DNA of 64,000 bases from MVYY01 sp012517575 (GTDB lineage Bacteria > Bacteroidota > Bacteroidia > Bacteroidales > Paludibacteraceae), in NCBI GenBank assembly GCA_031629035.1, contig JAVLUG010000007.1, forward strand, positions 62,001-126,000. The letters run 5' to 3'. Shown piece by piece: positions 16,213-25,369 of the stretch. The number at the start of each line of letters is the position of its first letter. Position 1 is the stretch's first letter. The position numbers and the translations under genes were made by a program. The notes under the pieces were generated by a model that ran no database searches, had not been told where the DNA came from, and saw nothing but the letters and a program-made list of their open reading frames with translations.

Positions 16213-18336
16213 TTACTTTATTTTTTCAAAACGAACATTATCGATGCACATATTCACAAATCCTGCATCTCCTGCCGTTGCCAGTCCGAAATCTTGTGTA
16301 ATGTTTTGAACGTTTGGTAAGGTGTTTGTTCCGTATCCGTTATCATCCTTGAAATCTGTTAAAGGAATAGTTACAGTGTACCAACCTCCTCTATTTTCCA
16401 TTCCAGGAATAATAGCCCAGAAATCGCCATCTGTTCCTTTTAAGCGGAACTTAAATGCCATTGTTGTTCCACCCAAAACATTTACATCCATTTTCACAGC
16501 CCATTCATTGACTGTAACTCCAGAAACTTTCATATCGTTCTGTGAATTTCTCCAGAAGAAATCAACCCAGCCTGATGGCAAATCCTGATTGATTCGGAAA
16601 TAATTTCCACTTAACGACAGTGAAGGGTCATTTTCTACCTTTCCATAACTTCCCCACCATGAATTTTTGCCGTCAAAATCAAAGAACACATAGCTTGGAT
16701 CAGTTATTGGATCAGTTCCGCTTATTGTTATTGGAACACTAACTTCTTTACCAGCAAAAGTAATTAATTTTAAAGTTACAGCACCTTTTGCAGCATTTTC
16801 AGGTACAAAAACTTCCAATAATGTTGCCGAACGAAGTCCAAATAGAGTTGCTTTCACATTATCCTGAAAAATAACTGATTCTACCAAATTCAATTTTGTC
16901 CCTTGTATAATCAACAGTTGTCCTGGTTTTACACTTGCAGGGATGCTGGTTATAACAGGAATATCGGCTTCGGTTACCGTGAGTTCACTTGGAGACGAAA
17001 TTTCTGTTCCATTCACTGTAACAAATTTAACAATGCCACTTGTAGCATCAGTTGGAACGTTGACCACAAATGAAGTAGATGAACTTGGTTCAACACTTAC
17101 AACTTTAGTAGCAGATGGAAATATCACTTTTCTGATCAAGTCCAAATCAGTTCCTGTAACAGTTAATTCACTTCCTGCCATTAATGTGCTTGGAGATAAA
17201 GCTATAATTTTTGGTTTTACATAACTAAATTCCGGTGTATCAATTGTTTTGGTTGAGAAAGTAACAAGTGTAGCAACTGTAGAAATTGCAGTTTCCGGTA
17301 CGGTTACCGAAATTTCTGTTTCTGATTTTGAGTTTATTTGCCCAACAATGTCACCAAATTTTATACTTTCAACCAAATCCAAATCTTTACCTTTAATAGT
17401 CAACGTATTTCCATTTTTGACTGTTGTTGGACTAACTGTAAGATTGGAAGGCATTACGGTAATCAGTTTCTTGTTTCCTTTCACCTCAAGACCCGACTTG
17501 GTAATCAATTTTATGGTATCATCTTGAGCCTCCAATGGTACGGTTACTGTGATTTGTGTGGAATCGGTATTTAAAATAAGCTCATTGACTATTTTATTTC
17601 CGCCAAACTTAACACCAGCTACCAGGTCCAGATTCGTTCCCGTAATATCGATGTTCTTCCCCGGCTTTACAGTTACAGGAGTAAAATTGGTGAATGTAGG
17701 TAAAATAATATTGATTATTTCGTTAGAGTAAATTTCAATAGGTATTTCTTCTCCATTCGACAAAATGATTTTTCCTGTTTGAGCTTCCGCCGGAACTTTT
17801 ACTTGCAGTTGTTCTCTGCTCTGAGATACAAAATCTTCTGCTTCCACCTCAACATTGTCAACAAAAATCACTTTTTTAATCAAATTTAAGTAATCGCCTT
17901 TTACAGTGAGTATTTGACCAGCTCTTAAAGTAGTGGGAGTAACACTGCTTATGGATATAGGTTCTGAAAAAGTGAGAGGAGTTAATGTTTGAATATCTCC
18001 TTGTGGGGTTTTTAAGGTTACTTTACCCGTTCCAGCATTCTGAGGAATGGTAACCCTAATTTCTTTTTCGTTCACAACTTCAATTTCACTAACTTCTACT
18101 GTTTCTCCAGGTGTCAGACCCTGAAAAACTACCGCTGTAACTTTATCCAAATTACTGCCTATAAACCTGAGTTCACCACCTCTTAAGGCAGGAGATGGTC
18201 CAAATGCTTTTAAAATTATAGAACTGTCTATTTCTTCTTCATTTTCGCATCCGGTATATATTCCTCCGCTGATAATCAATATTAATATAATTAGGTGCGA
18301 AAACCATTTATTATTATTTGTTTGCATAATTTTCAA
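16213..18336 (-). CDS. IPT-repeat surface glycan-binding lipoprotein
   Basis: 707 residues with a lipoprotein signal ending at Cys30 (GGIYTGCEN); a second in-frame ATG three codons later is also possible. It carries six tandem IPT/TIG Ig-like repeats of about 80 residues, each with a PxxxxxG...L.GxxLxLV..VxF pattern (for example TVKNGNTLTIKGKDLDLVES). A C-terminal domain of about 150 residues begins near YVFFDFDGKNSWWGSYG and ends CIDNVRFEKIK. The family is the SusE/SGBP-B type: a spacer of Ig modules holds a carbohydrate-binding domain away from the outer membrane. The Trp-rich C-terminus is the likely mannan-binding site. It is the fourth gene of the sus block, 17 bp after a shorter paralogue. 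Confidence 0.88.
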   Translation of the reverse strand: MKIMQTNNNKWFSHLIILILIISGGIYTGCENEEEIDSSIILKAFGPSPALRGGELRFIGSNLDKVTAVVFQGLTPGETVEVSEIEVVNEKEIRVTIPQNAGTGKVTLKTPQGDIQTLTPLTFSEPISISSVTPTTLRAGQILTVKGDYLNLIKKVIFVDNVEVEAEDFVSQSREQLQVKVPAEAQTGKIILSNGEEIPIEIYSNEIINIILPTFTNFTPVTVKPGKNIDITGTNLDLVAGVKFGGNKIVNELILNTDSTQITVTVPLEAQDDTIKLITKSGLEVKGNKKLITVMPSNLTVSPTTVKNGNTLTIKGKDLDLVESIKFGDIVGQINSKSETEISVTVPETAISTVATLVTFSTKTIDTPEFSYVKPKIIALSPSTLMAGSELTVTGTDLDLIRKVIFPSATKVVSVEPSSSTSFVVNVPTDATSGIVKFVTVNGTEISSPSELTVTEADIPVITSIPASVKPGQLLIIQGTKLNLVESVIFQDNVKATLFGLRSATLLEVFVPENAAKGAVTLKLITFAGKEVSVPITISGTDPITDPSYVFFDFDGKNSWWGSYGKVENDPSLSLSGNYFRINQDLPSGWVDFFWRNSQNDMKVSGVTVNEWAVKMDVNVLGGTTMAFKFRLKGTDGDFWAIIPGMENRGGWYTVTIPLTDFKDDNGYGTNTLPNVQNITQDFGLATAGDAGFVNMCIDNVRFEKIK

Positions 18337-18353
18337 AATTTATGGATTAATAA

Positions 18354-19592
18354 TTATTCAATTGGAACCACTCTGATGTTGTCAATACAAATATATGGTG
18401 TACAGTCCGTGCCGGCAATTCCTCCGTGATACACAAAGAAAGTTAAACCACCATAATTTCCGGTTCCGGCAACTTGAAGGGCTTTTCCTGTATGGTCATA
18501 TTTAAAGTCTTTGAGTGGGAAGGATACCGTTATCCAACCATCAGTTTGATAAGATCCAATTGATTCCCAAGGTCTCCACAAACCTCGTGGGGTTTGTCCG
18601 TCTGCAATATAACCATTGGTGTCTTTGGTTGACCACGGAGTAAAAATCATTTGTAAAGCGCATGCAGACCATGGTTGAGTAACATTTACCTCAAATTTAA
18701 GCTGTGCCTGATCTACAGGAATGTCAAACAAATCTCCTTCAGGACGACCATTAGCTATTCCCCACAAATTGAATGAAAAATTGTCTTCGTCCCATGTTGA
18801 TAAATCGCCTTTCAACGTACCAGAAAAATAAACGTAATTTCCATTTATTCCTTCAGGATTACTGTTTTTAATTTTACCTGAACGCCATCCACCTGACGCA
18901 TCTTTTGTATCCCAATCGAGAATAATACCTCTGTCGTCTCTGAATTGGAATTTCGATCGTCCGGTTCCATAAATTGACTTCACGTTAATATAACCTTTTT
19001 GAGAACCATTGGGAATTTTGAAAACTATTTTAGTCTTTTCGATGCTCGTAATTTCCGTAACCGGAATATTGCCGGGCATGCTTATGGTTAACGGGGCATT
19101 TGGATCGTCAATAAAGTAATCTCCGTAAAGAGTTGCGGCATCACCATCATGTGCATATTCGCACGAAATACTTGAAACAACGGGTGCAGGTACCAGAACC
19201 GAAAAATCGTATGTAATGGTATCGTTATTTTTTGTAATCATGTAAATTTTGTTGGTTACAACTGACGGAATTTCATTCGGAACATTCACAAACAACGAGT
19301 TGTACGTGATAAAACTTGAATTTAATACCGCTTTCTTATCATTAAACCACATTTCTTTAATACTGGTAAGATTTTCACCTATCAACACAATGGTATTATT
19401 CATATAAGCCCCAACTAATAGTGAATCAGCCGATTCAGGATTAGGAACCCTCACATAATAAACTTCAGGCACACCATCCGTCATAACATATTTGTCCGGA
19501 TTATCATCACACGCTGGTGATAAAATTCCAACAAACAAAATGAGGCTACTTATCAGTATTTGACTGTATCTTTTTTTCTTATTGTTTTTCAT
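18354..19592 (-). CDS. Surface glycan-binding lipoprotein (SusE-position, two IPT-like domains)
   Basis: 412 residues with a lipoprotein signal ending at Cys28 (ILSPACDDN). Two IPT-like Ig domains cover about 38-210 (NNTIVLIGENLTSIKEMWF; HDGDAATLYGDYF). A C-terminal domain of about 195 residues starts near GIILDWDTKDASGGWRSG and ends YICIDNIRVVPIE. That domain shares layout with the C-terminus of the next gene: a Trp/Gly-rich opening, a W.TVSFPLKDF-type strand and a terminal CIDN(I/V)R. The two are therefore likely paralogous binding proteins with different reach from the membrane. It follows SusD by 19 bp. Ligand is inferred to be mannan from the locus. Confidence 0.85.
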   Translation of the reverse strand: MKNNKKKRYSQILISSLILFVGILSPACDDNPDKYVMTDGVPEVYYVRVPNPESADSLLVGAYMNNTIVLIGENLTSIKEMWFNDKKAVLNSSFITYNSLFVNVPNEIPSVVTNKIYMITKNNDTITYDFSVLVPAPVVSSISCEYAHDGDAATLYGDYFIDDPNAPLTISMPGNIPVTEITSIEKTKIVFKIPNGSQKGYINVKSIYGTGRSKFQFRDDRGIILDWDTKDASGGWRSGKIKNSNPEGINGNYVYFSGTLKGDLSTWDEDNFSFNLWGIANGRPEGDLFDIPVDQAQLKFEVNVTQPWSACALQMIFTPWSTKDTNGYIADGQTPRGLWRPWESIGSYQTDGWITVSFPLKDFKYDHTGKALQVAGTGNYGGLTFFVYHGGIAGTDCTPYICIDNIRVVPIE

Positions 19593-19611
19593 ATTGATTT
19601 TTAGTTTAAGA

Positions 19612-21297
19612 TTAATAACTTATTGAACTCAAATCAAATTCAACTGGATCCAGTAATAAGTTAGGATTCATGGTCAAATCCGTATCAGGGAACGGCAGTT
19701 GAAAATGAGCATCCGTTATATTTGGAATGCTGTTTGTATTGTAATATGTTACGGAAGGATCCAGTGTACCTGATTTGTAATATTGTCCAAGTCCATTATA
19801 TGAACCTCTTCTTTGAGCTTTAATTTCTGCAATGGCTTCGGCCGGTTTATAATAATGCCAGCGAACATAGTCATACCATCTGTCGCCTTCGCAGGCAAGC
19901 TCCAATCGACGTTCTTTCCAAATATCTTCCCATGTGATGGATGCCTTAGGCTCAGCTCCATGGATGGAACGACTTCTGACATCATTAAACGCTTTCAATG
20001 CTTTGACATCGTTAGTTGACGAATTGTTCCCTAAAACTGCTTCCGCATAAATCAGATACACATCAGCAAGTCGCAACAAATGAGTGCTCAGACTTGTCGC
20101 CATACGAGCCATATGTGTGCCACACCCTATAACATGATCGTTGTCATTGCCAACCAAATGTTTCACTTCATTTGCACCAACTGCACTTTGGTATTCCATG
20201 CTGTTTACAGCAAATTCAGTGTAGTCGAATCCCCCTTTGTCAACCCAGAAATATTCATATTTGTCGCCAACCATCATCATGGTAGCTTTTCTACGATCAT
20301 CTACATTATTGCGTGATAAACTTAATGCATTTTCACTAAATGCATCTTGCAAATCTACAGATGGTCCATTATATCCTCCCCAGGTAGCTCCATATTCATC
20401 AAAACCTTGTATTCCCAAGTCGGATTGTAAAGAATTTTGCGAAGTCCATTGGTTAGAAACTACCCAATGCCAAGCAATTAAGCTTTCTTCACTGAAATTG
20501 TTTTTCAAGCGAAAAATATCAGAATATTTTGTCAATAATTTCCGTCCACTCTCATCAATTACTTTTCCGGCATATAAGGCTGCTTTATCCAAATCGTCCT
20601 GATTGAGTGAGCCGGACATTCCGTAACCTGATTTTGTCAGGTAAACTTTTGCCAGCAAGCCATAAGCGGAATATTTATCGATTCGTCCCGGTTGATTTTT
20701 CTCGGGTAACCATTCTATGGCTTTTTCGAGTGTCATAATTATATAATCGTACACATTGGGAATGGTAGCTTTATAAACATTATTGTAATTTCCTTCAGCT
20801 ATCATGGAAGAGTTGTTATGGACAATCGGAACGGCACCAAAAGTGCGAACCAGATAGAAATAAGCCATAGCTTTCCATACTAATGCTTCTCCTTTTACTG
20901 TTTTTTTAGTGGTTTCGGTTACATTCGGACCCGACTTCAAGTCAATGTTTTCTAATATCCCATTACAATAAGCATTTACAGACCATAAAGATGCCGACAT
21001 GTTTACTAAATCTTCGTCTGTAGAATTGATAGTAAATGTTAAATATGGAGATTGACCCCAATAATAATTCCCTGACAAGACTTCACCAACTTTAAAAAAC
21101 CCGCGCTGAAAATCATACCATGGGGAATTATAGATTGGATTTACTGCTTGAAAACACTGTTCATCCGTTTTATAAAATCCATCTACTGTATAGTTATCTT
21201 CTGTTGGTCGGTTAAGAAAATCTTCACATGAAGTTAGACTTAATATTGTAATTAAAGTGAATACAATACTTTTGATTATGTTTTTATATTTTTTCAT
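19612..21297 (-). CDS. susD: SusD-family outer-membrane glycan-binding lipoprotein
   Basis: 561 residues with lipobox Cys24 in LSLTSCEDFLNRPTED, the usual SusD N-terminus. TPR-like helical blocks follow: GEALVWKAMAYFYLVRTFGAVPI (a typical RagB/SusD block, quoted in part), KYSAYGLLAKVYLTKSGYG, and near the C-terminus ITWEDIWKERRLELACEGD with RWYDYVRWHYY. SusD proteins form the lid of the SusC transporter and capture oligosaccharides at the cell surface. The gene begins 13 bp after the SusC stop, the standard pair arrangement. Confidence 0.97.
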   Translation of the reverse strand: MKKYKNIIKSIVFTLITILSLTSCEDFLNRPTEDNYTVDGFYKTDEQCFQAVNPIYNSPWYDFQRGFFKVGEVLSGNYYWGQSPYLTFTINSTDEDLVNMSASLWSVNAYCNGILENIDLKSGPNVTETTKKTVKGEALVWKAMAYFYLVRTFGAVPIVHNNSSMIAEGNYNNVYKATIPNVYDYIIMTLEKAIEWLPEKNQPGRIDKYSAYGLLAKVYLTKSGYGMSGSLNQDDLDKAALYAGKVIDESGRKLLTKYSDIFRLKNNFSEESLIAWHWVVSNQWTSQNSLQSDLGIQGFDEYGATWGGYNGPSVDLQDAFSENALSLSRNNVDDRRKATMMMVGDKYEYFWVDKGGFDYTEFAVNSMEYQSAVGANEVKHLVGNDNDHVIGCGTHMARMATSLSTHLLRLADVYLIYAEAVLGNNSSTNDVKALKAFNDVRSRSIHGAEPKASITWEDIWKERRLELACEGDRWYDYVRWHYYKPAEAIAEIKAQRRGSYNGLGQYYKSGTLDPSVTYYNTNSIPNITDAHFQLPFPDTDLTMNPNLLLDPVEFDLSSISY

Positions 21298-21310
21298 ATT
21301 GTTCTGATTT

Positions 21311-24300
21311 TTAAAAAGATAAACTTAATCCAAAGGAATATACTTGCGGAGAAGGATAACGTCCGTTATCCAGCCCAAAAACATTTGGACTTGCCGTACT
21401 TGCTCCAACTTCCGGATCATAGCCGGTATAATTGGTAAAAGTGTATAAGTTTTGAATATTGGTATAAATCCTTATGCTTTCAATATTCCATTTACGTACA
21501 AGAGACGATGGAAGTGTATAGCCCAAAGCAATATTTTTTATTCTCAGATAAGATCCATCTTCAATGTATCTGTCGCTAATTCGGTTGTTATCATTTGGAT
21601 CATTTGCGATAGCACGTGGTATAACTGCATTAGGATTTGAAACTTTTACATTGGTAATGTCATCAAACCAATTATAGACAGTAACTCCATTAACAACAGT
21701 TGGATATGATTTTTCTGGATCAATGGGTACCAAGCGGGCTCGTTCTGTAACGGACTTCAATTGATTATCCCAAATACTTGTCATACTCGACAAATGCATT
21801 CCTAAATAATTAAACACTTTGTTTCCGTATGAACCATTGATAAATATTGACAGGTCGAAATTTTTGAACTGGAAAGTATTGGTAAAGCCATAAGTAAACT
21901 TTGGCCATGGAGAACCGATATTGGAGCGGTCATAAGTATCAATAATGCCATCCGGTTTTCCATCAGGGCCACTAATATCCTCAAATTTCAAATCTCCAAC
22001 CCATGTGGTGTTGTAACGATTAAATACTCCATCCGTTGGATATTTTTCCGGTTTGGGTGAGTTTTGCAAATCTTCCAAATTCTGATACACTCCAGCAACT
22101 TTATATCCATAAAAATTGTACAGCGGATCTCCCACGTTTGTTACAGTAACTACATCACTCCACTGTCCATAACCTTCAATATGAGCAGATTGTGTACCAT
22201 CGAGTGCAACCAGTTTGTTTTTGTTGAAAGACATTTGAAAGTCTGTATCCCAAATAAATCTACCGGTTAAGTTATGTGTGGTCAATGTAAACTCTATTCC
22301 CTGATTGTTAATAGTACCGTAATTGCCATAAGGTGCTGCCAGCGCTGACGAAGCATTTCCACGTGTTCCAAGATACGATGGCAATTGCAATTGCATCAAC
22401 ATGTCTTTTGAAGTTTTATCATAGGCATCAACAACCAAACTTATTCTGTTATTGATAATCGCCAGATCTAACCCGAGATTCCATTGTTCTTGTGTTTCCC
22501 ATTTTATATAAGGATTGGCAATGTTTGACTGACGATAACCCATGCCCAGTCCTGAAGGCATTTTTGAAATGGCAGAGCCCCAACGATATCCTCCAATATT
22601 GGAATTTCCTGTTTGTCCCCATCCAAAACGAATTTTTCCATTGCTAAGAACTTCTGATAAGGATTTTAAAAATTCTTCATTACTAAATCTCCAAGAAACT
22701 GCAAAAGAATTAAAATTTGCCCAACGGTTTTTGGGACCAAAATTGGAAGAACCATCCCTTCTGTAAGTATAAGTTCCCATATATTTGTCGGCGTAATTAT
22801 AGGTGGCACGGCCAAAAAATGAAGCCATTGCACTGCTTCCAAAACCGGAAGTTATTTGGGGGTCGGAACCTAAGCTCGGGTTATGTATATCATTGGAAGG
22901 TAAGTTTGAAGCAGTTACACCTTCATATTCCCAACTCGATTCCCATAATTCCTGACCTATCATTAAAGAATAACTATGTTTTTCTTTTGTTCCTGAAAAG
23001 GTTAAATAGTTTTTCAATTGCCAAAAGAAATTATAATTTCTCTGAATAGAACTCATGTTTACATCCCGACGCCAATTCCCGTATTTAACGGCAGGTTCAA
23101 AACGCTCACCTCGAGAATTTCCAATGTCATAACCTAATTCTGAATGCCAAACCAAATTTTTAATTGGAGTAACATCAGCAAAAATATTTCCATTCAGTTT
23201 ACTCCTGGATAAAAGAATATCTTCGTCGAGGGCCATAGCAATTGGGTTGATACGCGTATATCCTTCACGAACAACACTTGCGTAATTTCCATCCAAATCG
23301 TAAATAGGTATATCGGGTGGGGTTAAAAGGGAATAATTAACTATTCCTTCGTCACTGTCCGCCAGTCCCAATCTTTCATCTGTATTTGAATACATGGTAT
23401 TTAATCCCAATTTGAGCCATTTCTTCAGTTGTGTATCCAGATTGGTTCTAAAAGAATAACGATTAAATTTTGTTCCAATAATAGTTCCATCCTGATTCAT
23501 ATAAGAACCAGAAATATAATAATTTACACCCTGTGTTCCTCCTTGAGCCGAGAGTTGATGCTGGTACATAGGTGCAAGTTTGAAAATGGCATCTTGCCAA
23601 TTTGTTCCTGCTCCCAATAAGCTTGGGTCCAAAAATTCAGGGCGACTGTCCAACGAGTTGCTTTCCTGTGCAACAGAGTTGCTAAATTCGGCAAATTCTC
23701 TTAAATTCATCATATCGATTCGGGATGCTTGCCTTTGAATTCCATACATTCCTTCATAATTAAATTTTGCCTGGCCTGCTTTTCCTCGTTTGGTAGTGAT
23801 GAGAACAACTCCATTTGCACCCTGTGCACCATAGATGGCTGTAGCTGAGGCGTCTTTTAATATTTCCATTGACAAAATATCAGCAGGGTTGATTGTGGAG
23901 AGTGGAGATATGGTTGAAATTGGGCCATTTCCCAAAGCATCTCCAAGTCCAAATGAAGCACCGCTACTTCCTCCTCCTTGTACTATTACACCATCAATCA
24001 CATAAAGAGGTTCAGCATTGGCATTGATAGTAGATTGACCTCTGACTCTAATTGCTGAAGAAGAACCTGGTGCTCCTGAAGTCATTACGGCTGTAACACC
24101 TGTAACTCTTCCCTGAAGAGCTTGATCTAAATTGGTAACAATTGATTTTTTTATAGCATCTTCTCCCAATGAAACTGAAGCTCCTGACAAGTCACTTTTT
24201 TTCATTGCACCGTATCCAATAGCCACAACTTCTTCTAACCCGATAGCTCCTTCTTGCAAAGTAATATTAAATGTAGTACGCGACCCAATTGGAATTTCTT

Positions 24301-24676
24301 GTGTTTCCATTCCAATAAACGATACTTGAATGGTTTGAGCATTAGATGGAATACGAAGAGAAAACATGCCATTGGCATCGGTTGCTGTCCCGATTGAAGT
24401 GCCTTTAACTTTTACCGTTGCTCCTGGCAAGGGTTGGCCCGAAGAATCTGTAACTTTTCCACTAATTTCTTTTTGTTGAGCCTGCTGAACTGCCAAAACA
24501 GTGTTGTTCCCTGTTATTGTATTTAACAAAAACTTTGCACTTTGCGAATCAGAAGCTTTGATCCAACTAAATATTGCATTGGCACCTAAAAATGTAATTA
24601 AACAAATAATTCGCATTGCTTGAGGGAAATATTTCAACATATCTCTCCTCTGTTTTTCATGTCGATTTTTTTTCAT
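21311..24676 (-). CDS. susC: SusC-family TonB-dependent outer-membrane transporter
   Basis: 1121 residues. After the signal region comes a CarboxypepD_reg-like domain (EISGKVTDSSGQPLPGATVK, then FIGMETQEIPIG), the TonB box and plug (LEEVVAIGYGAMKKSDLSGA; VTGVTAVMTSGAPGSSSAIR; AEPLYVIDGVIVQGG; ILKDASATAIYGAQGANGV), and a 22-strand barrel ending in FGLSLSF. It imports oligosaccharides through the outer membrane using TonB energy. The start at 24676 gives a rather long basic lead; an ATG 12 codons in (MLKYFPQAMRII) would give a tidier signal peptide and is possible. It is the first gene of the mannan operon and has a 693-bp upstream gap. No N-terminal anti-sigma signalling (STN) domain is evident, so control by the FecR pair is not directly supported. 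Confidence 0.97.
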   Translation of the reverse strand: MKKNRHEKQRRDMLKYFPQAMRIICLITFLGANAIFSWIKASDSQSAKFLLNTITGNNTVLAVQQAQQKEISGKVTDSSGQPLPGATVKVKGTSIGTATDANGMFSLRIPSNAQTIQVSFIGMETQEIPIGSRTTFNITLQEGAIGLEEVVAIGYGAMKKSDLSGASVSLGEDAIKKSIVTNLDQALQGRVTGVTAVMTSGAPGSSSAIRVRGQSTINANAEPLYVIDGVIVQGGGSSGASFGLGDALGNGPISTISPLSTINPADILSMEILKDASATAIYGAQGANGVVLITTKRGKAGQAKFNYEGMYGIQRQASRIDMMNLREFAEFSNSVAQESNSLDSRPEFLDPSLLGAGTNWQDAIFKLAPMYQHQLSAQGGTQGVNYYISGSYMNQDGTIIGTKFNRYSFRTNLDTQLKKWLKLGLNTMYSNTDERLGLADSDEGIVNYSLLTPPDIPIYDLDGNYASVVREGYTRINPIAMALDEDILLSRSKLNGNIFADVTPIKNLVWHSELGYDIGNSRGERFEPAVKYGNWRRDVNMSSIQRNYNFFWQLKNYLTFSGTKEKHSYSLMIGQELWESSWEYEGVTASNLPSNDIHNPSLGSDPQITSGFGSSAMASFFGRATYNYADKYMGTYTYRRDGSSNFGPKNRWANFNSFAVSWRFSNEEFLKSLSEVLSNGKIRFGWGQTGNSNIGGYRWGSAISKMPSGLGMGYRQSNIANPYIKWETQEQWNLGLDLAIINNRISLVVDAYDKTSKDMLMQLQLPSYLGTRGNASSALAAPYGNYGTINNQGIEFTLTTHNLTGRFIWDTDFQMSFNKNKLVALDGTQSAHIEGYGQWSDVVTVTNVGDPLYNFYGYKVAGVYQNLEDLQNSPKPEKYPTDGVFNRYNTTWVGDLKFEDISGPDGKPDGIIDTYDRSNIGSPWPKFTYGFTNTFQFKNFDLSIFINGSYGNKVFNYLGMHLSSMTSIWDNQLKSVTERARLVPIDPEKSYPTVVNGVTVYNWFDDITNVKVSNPNAVIPRAIANDPNDNNRISDRYIEDGSYLRIKNIALGYTLPSSLVRKWNIESIRIYTNIQNLYTFTNYTGYDPEVGASTASPNVFGLDNGRYPSPQVYSFGLSLSF

Positions 24677-24972
24677 ACTTGTCTTTTTTTGTTATTCATT
24701 TTATTATTAGATTTTATTGTTTTTTGAGGATAATCATATTTTTTGACTTCTCCATTCAGGTTTATTAAAAAGATTGTTTTCCTTTTTCCATAGGCTTTTT
24801 CATTTTAGTGAACTATATTTTGATTTAAATTTTTTCAATTCAATAAATTTTGTTCTTCAAATTTTTTATTTTTTTTTATTTCAATTAGAACATTAAGCCT
24901 GTTATTAAAAATATTATTCTTCTTAATTTGTTAATTACAAGTTAAATAACTTACACATTCGATTTTTTAAAT

Positions 24973-25000
24973 TTTATCATTACAAAAATATAATGATAAA
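24973..25000 (-). promoter_or_regulatory. Palindrome enclosing a -7 motif upstream of susC
   Basis: TTTATCATT and AATGATAAA form a perfect 9-bp inverted repeat with a 10-nt spacer. The spacer overlaps a minus-strand TATTTTTG (24990-24983), which fits the -7 consensus TAnnTTTG. No matching -33 TTTG is seen 19-21 nt upstream. It would place transcription start about 300 nt before the susC ATG. It may be an operator or an activator-dependent promoter. Confidence 0.45.
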
Positions 25001-25094
25001 TAATGTTTCTTTGTGCGTTATTTACCTAAAAATAATACTATTTTAATCTGACAGTTAATATTTTGATTTTTATGAAAAGGGTTGGAAATCTAAA

Positions 25095-25113
25095 AGTTCA
25101 ATTTTTTTGAACT
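25095..25113. promoter_or_regulatory. AGTTCAA-N5-TTGAACT palindrome upstream of susC
   Basis: A perfect 7-bp inverted repeat with a 5-nt T spacer, about 100 bp upstream of the other palindrome. Its size fits a regulator-binding site; the AraC-family gene next to it is the natural candidate, although AraC proteins more often bind direct repeats. Confidence 0.4.
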
Positions 25114-25369
25114 GCTAATACTTGCATTTTATCATAAGACTGGTAAATTAAGTGATAAGAATGCTTTTGATGGGAGTGAAAGAAAATTTTTAAAAAAGGA
25201 GAATTTTTTTCAGTAAGTAATTAGGAATCAAATTTATGATTTTTGATAAAATCAGGAAGATTAATAGGCGGAGAGAAAGGAGATATTTTTTTTGACTGAT
25301 TATTTGAGTTGAGGTATCTAAATTATTAATAAATTATCTTTATATTTTGATTAACCGATTACCAGATTA

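Larger units (their letters stand above)
24677..25369. other. 693-bp AT-rich control region upstream of susC
   Basis: No credible gene. It holds the only large gap in the minus-strand locus and must contain the susC promoter. I see two palindromes (24973-25000 and 25095-25113, listed separately) and further copies of TTATCA/TGATAA at 25129-25134, 25153-25158 and 25244-25249. Otherwise it is AT-rich without recognisable structure. Confidence 0.6.
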
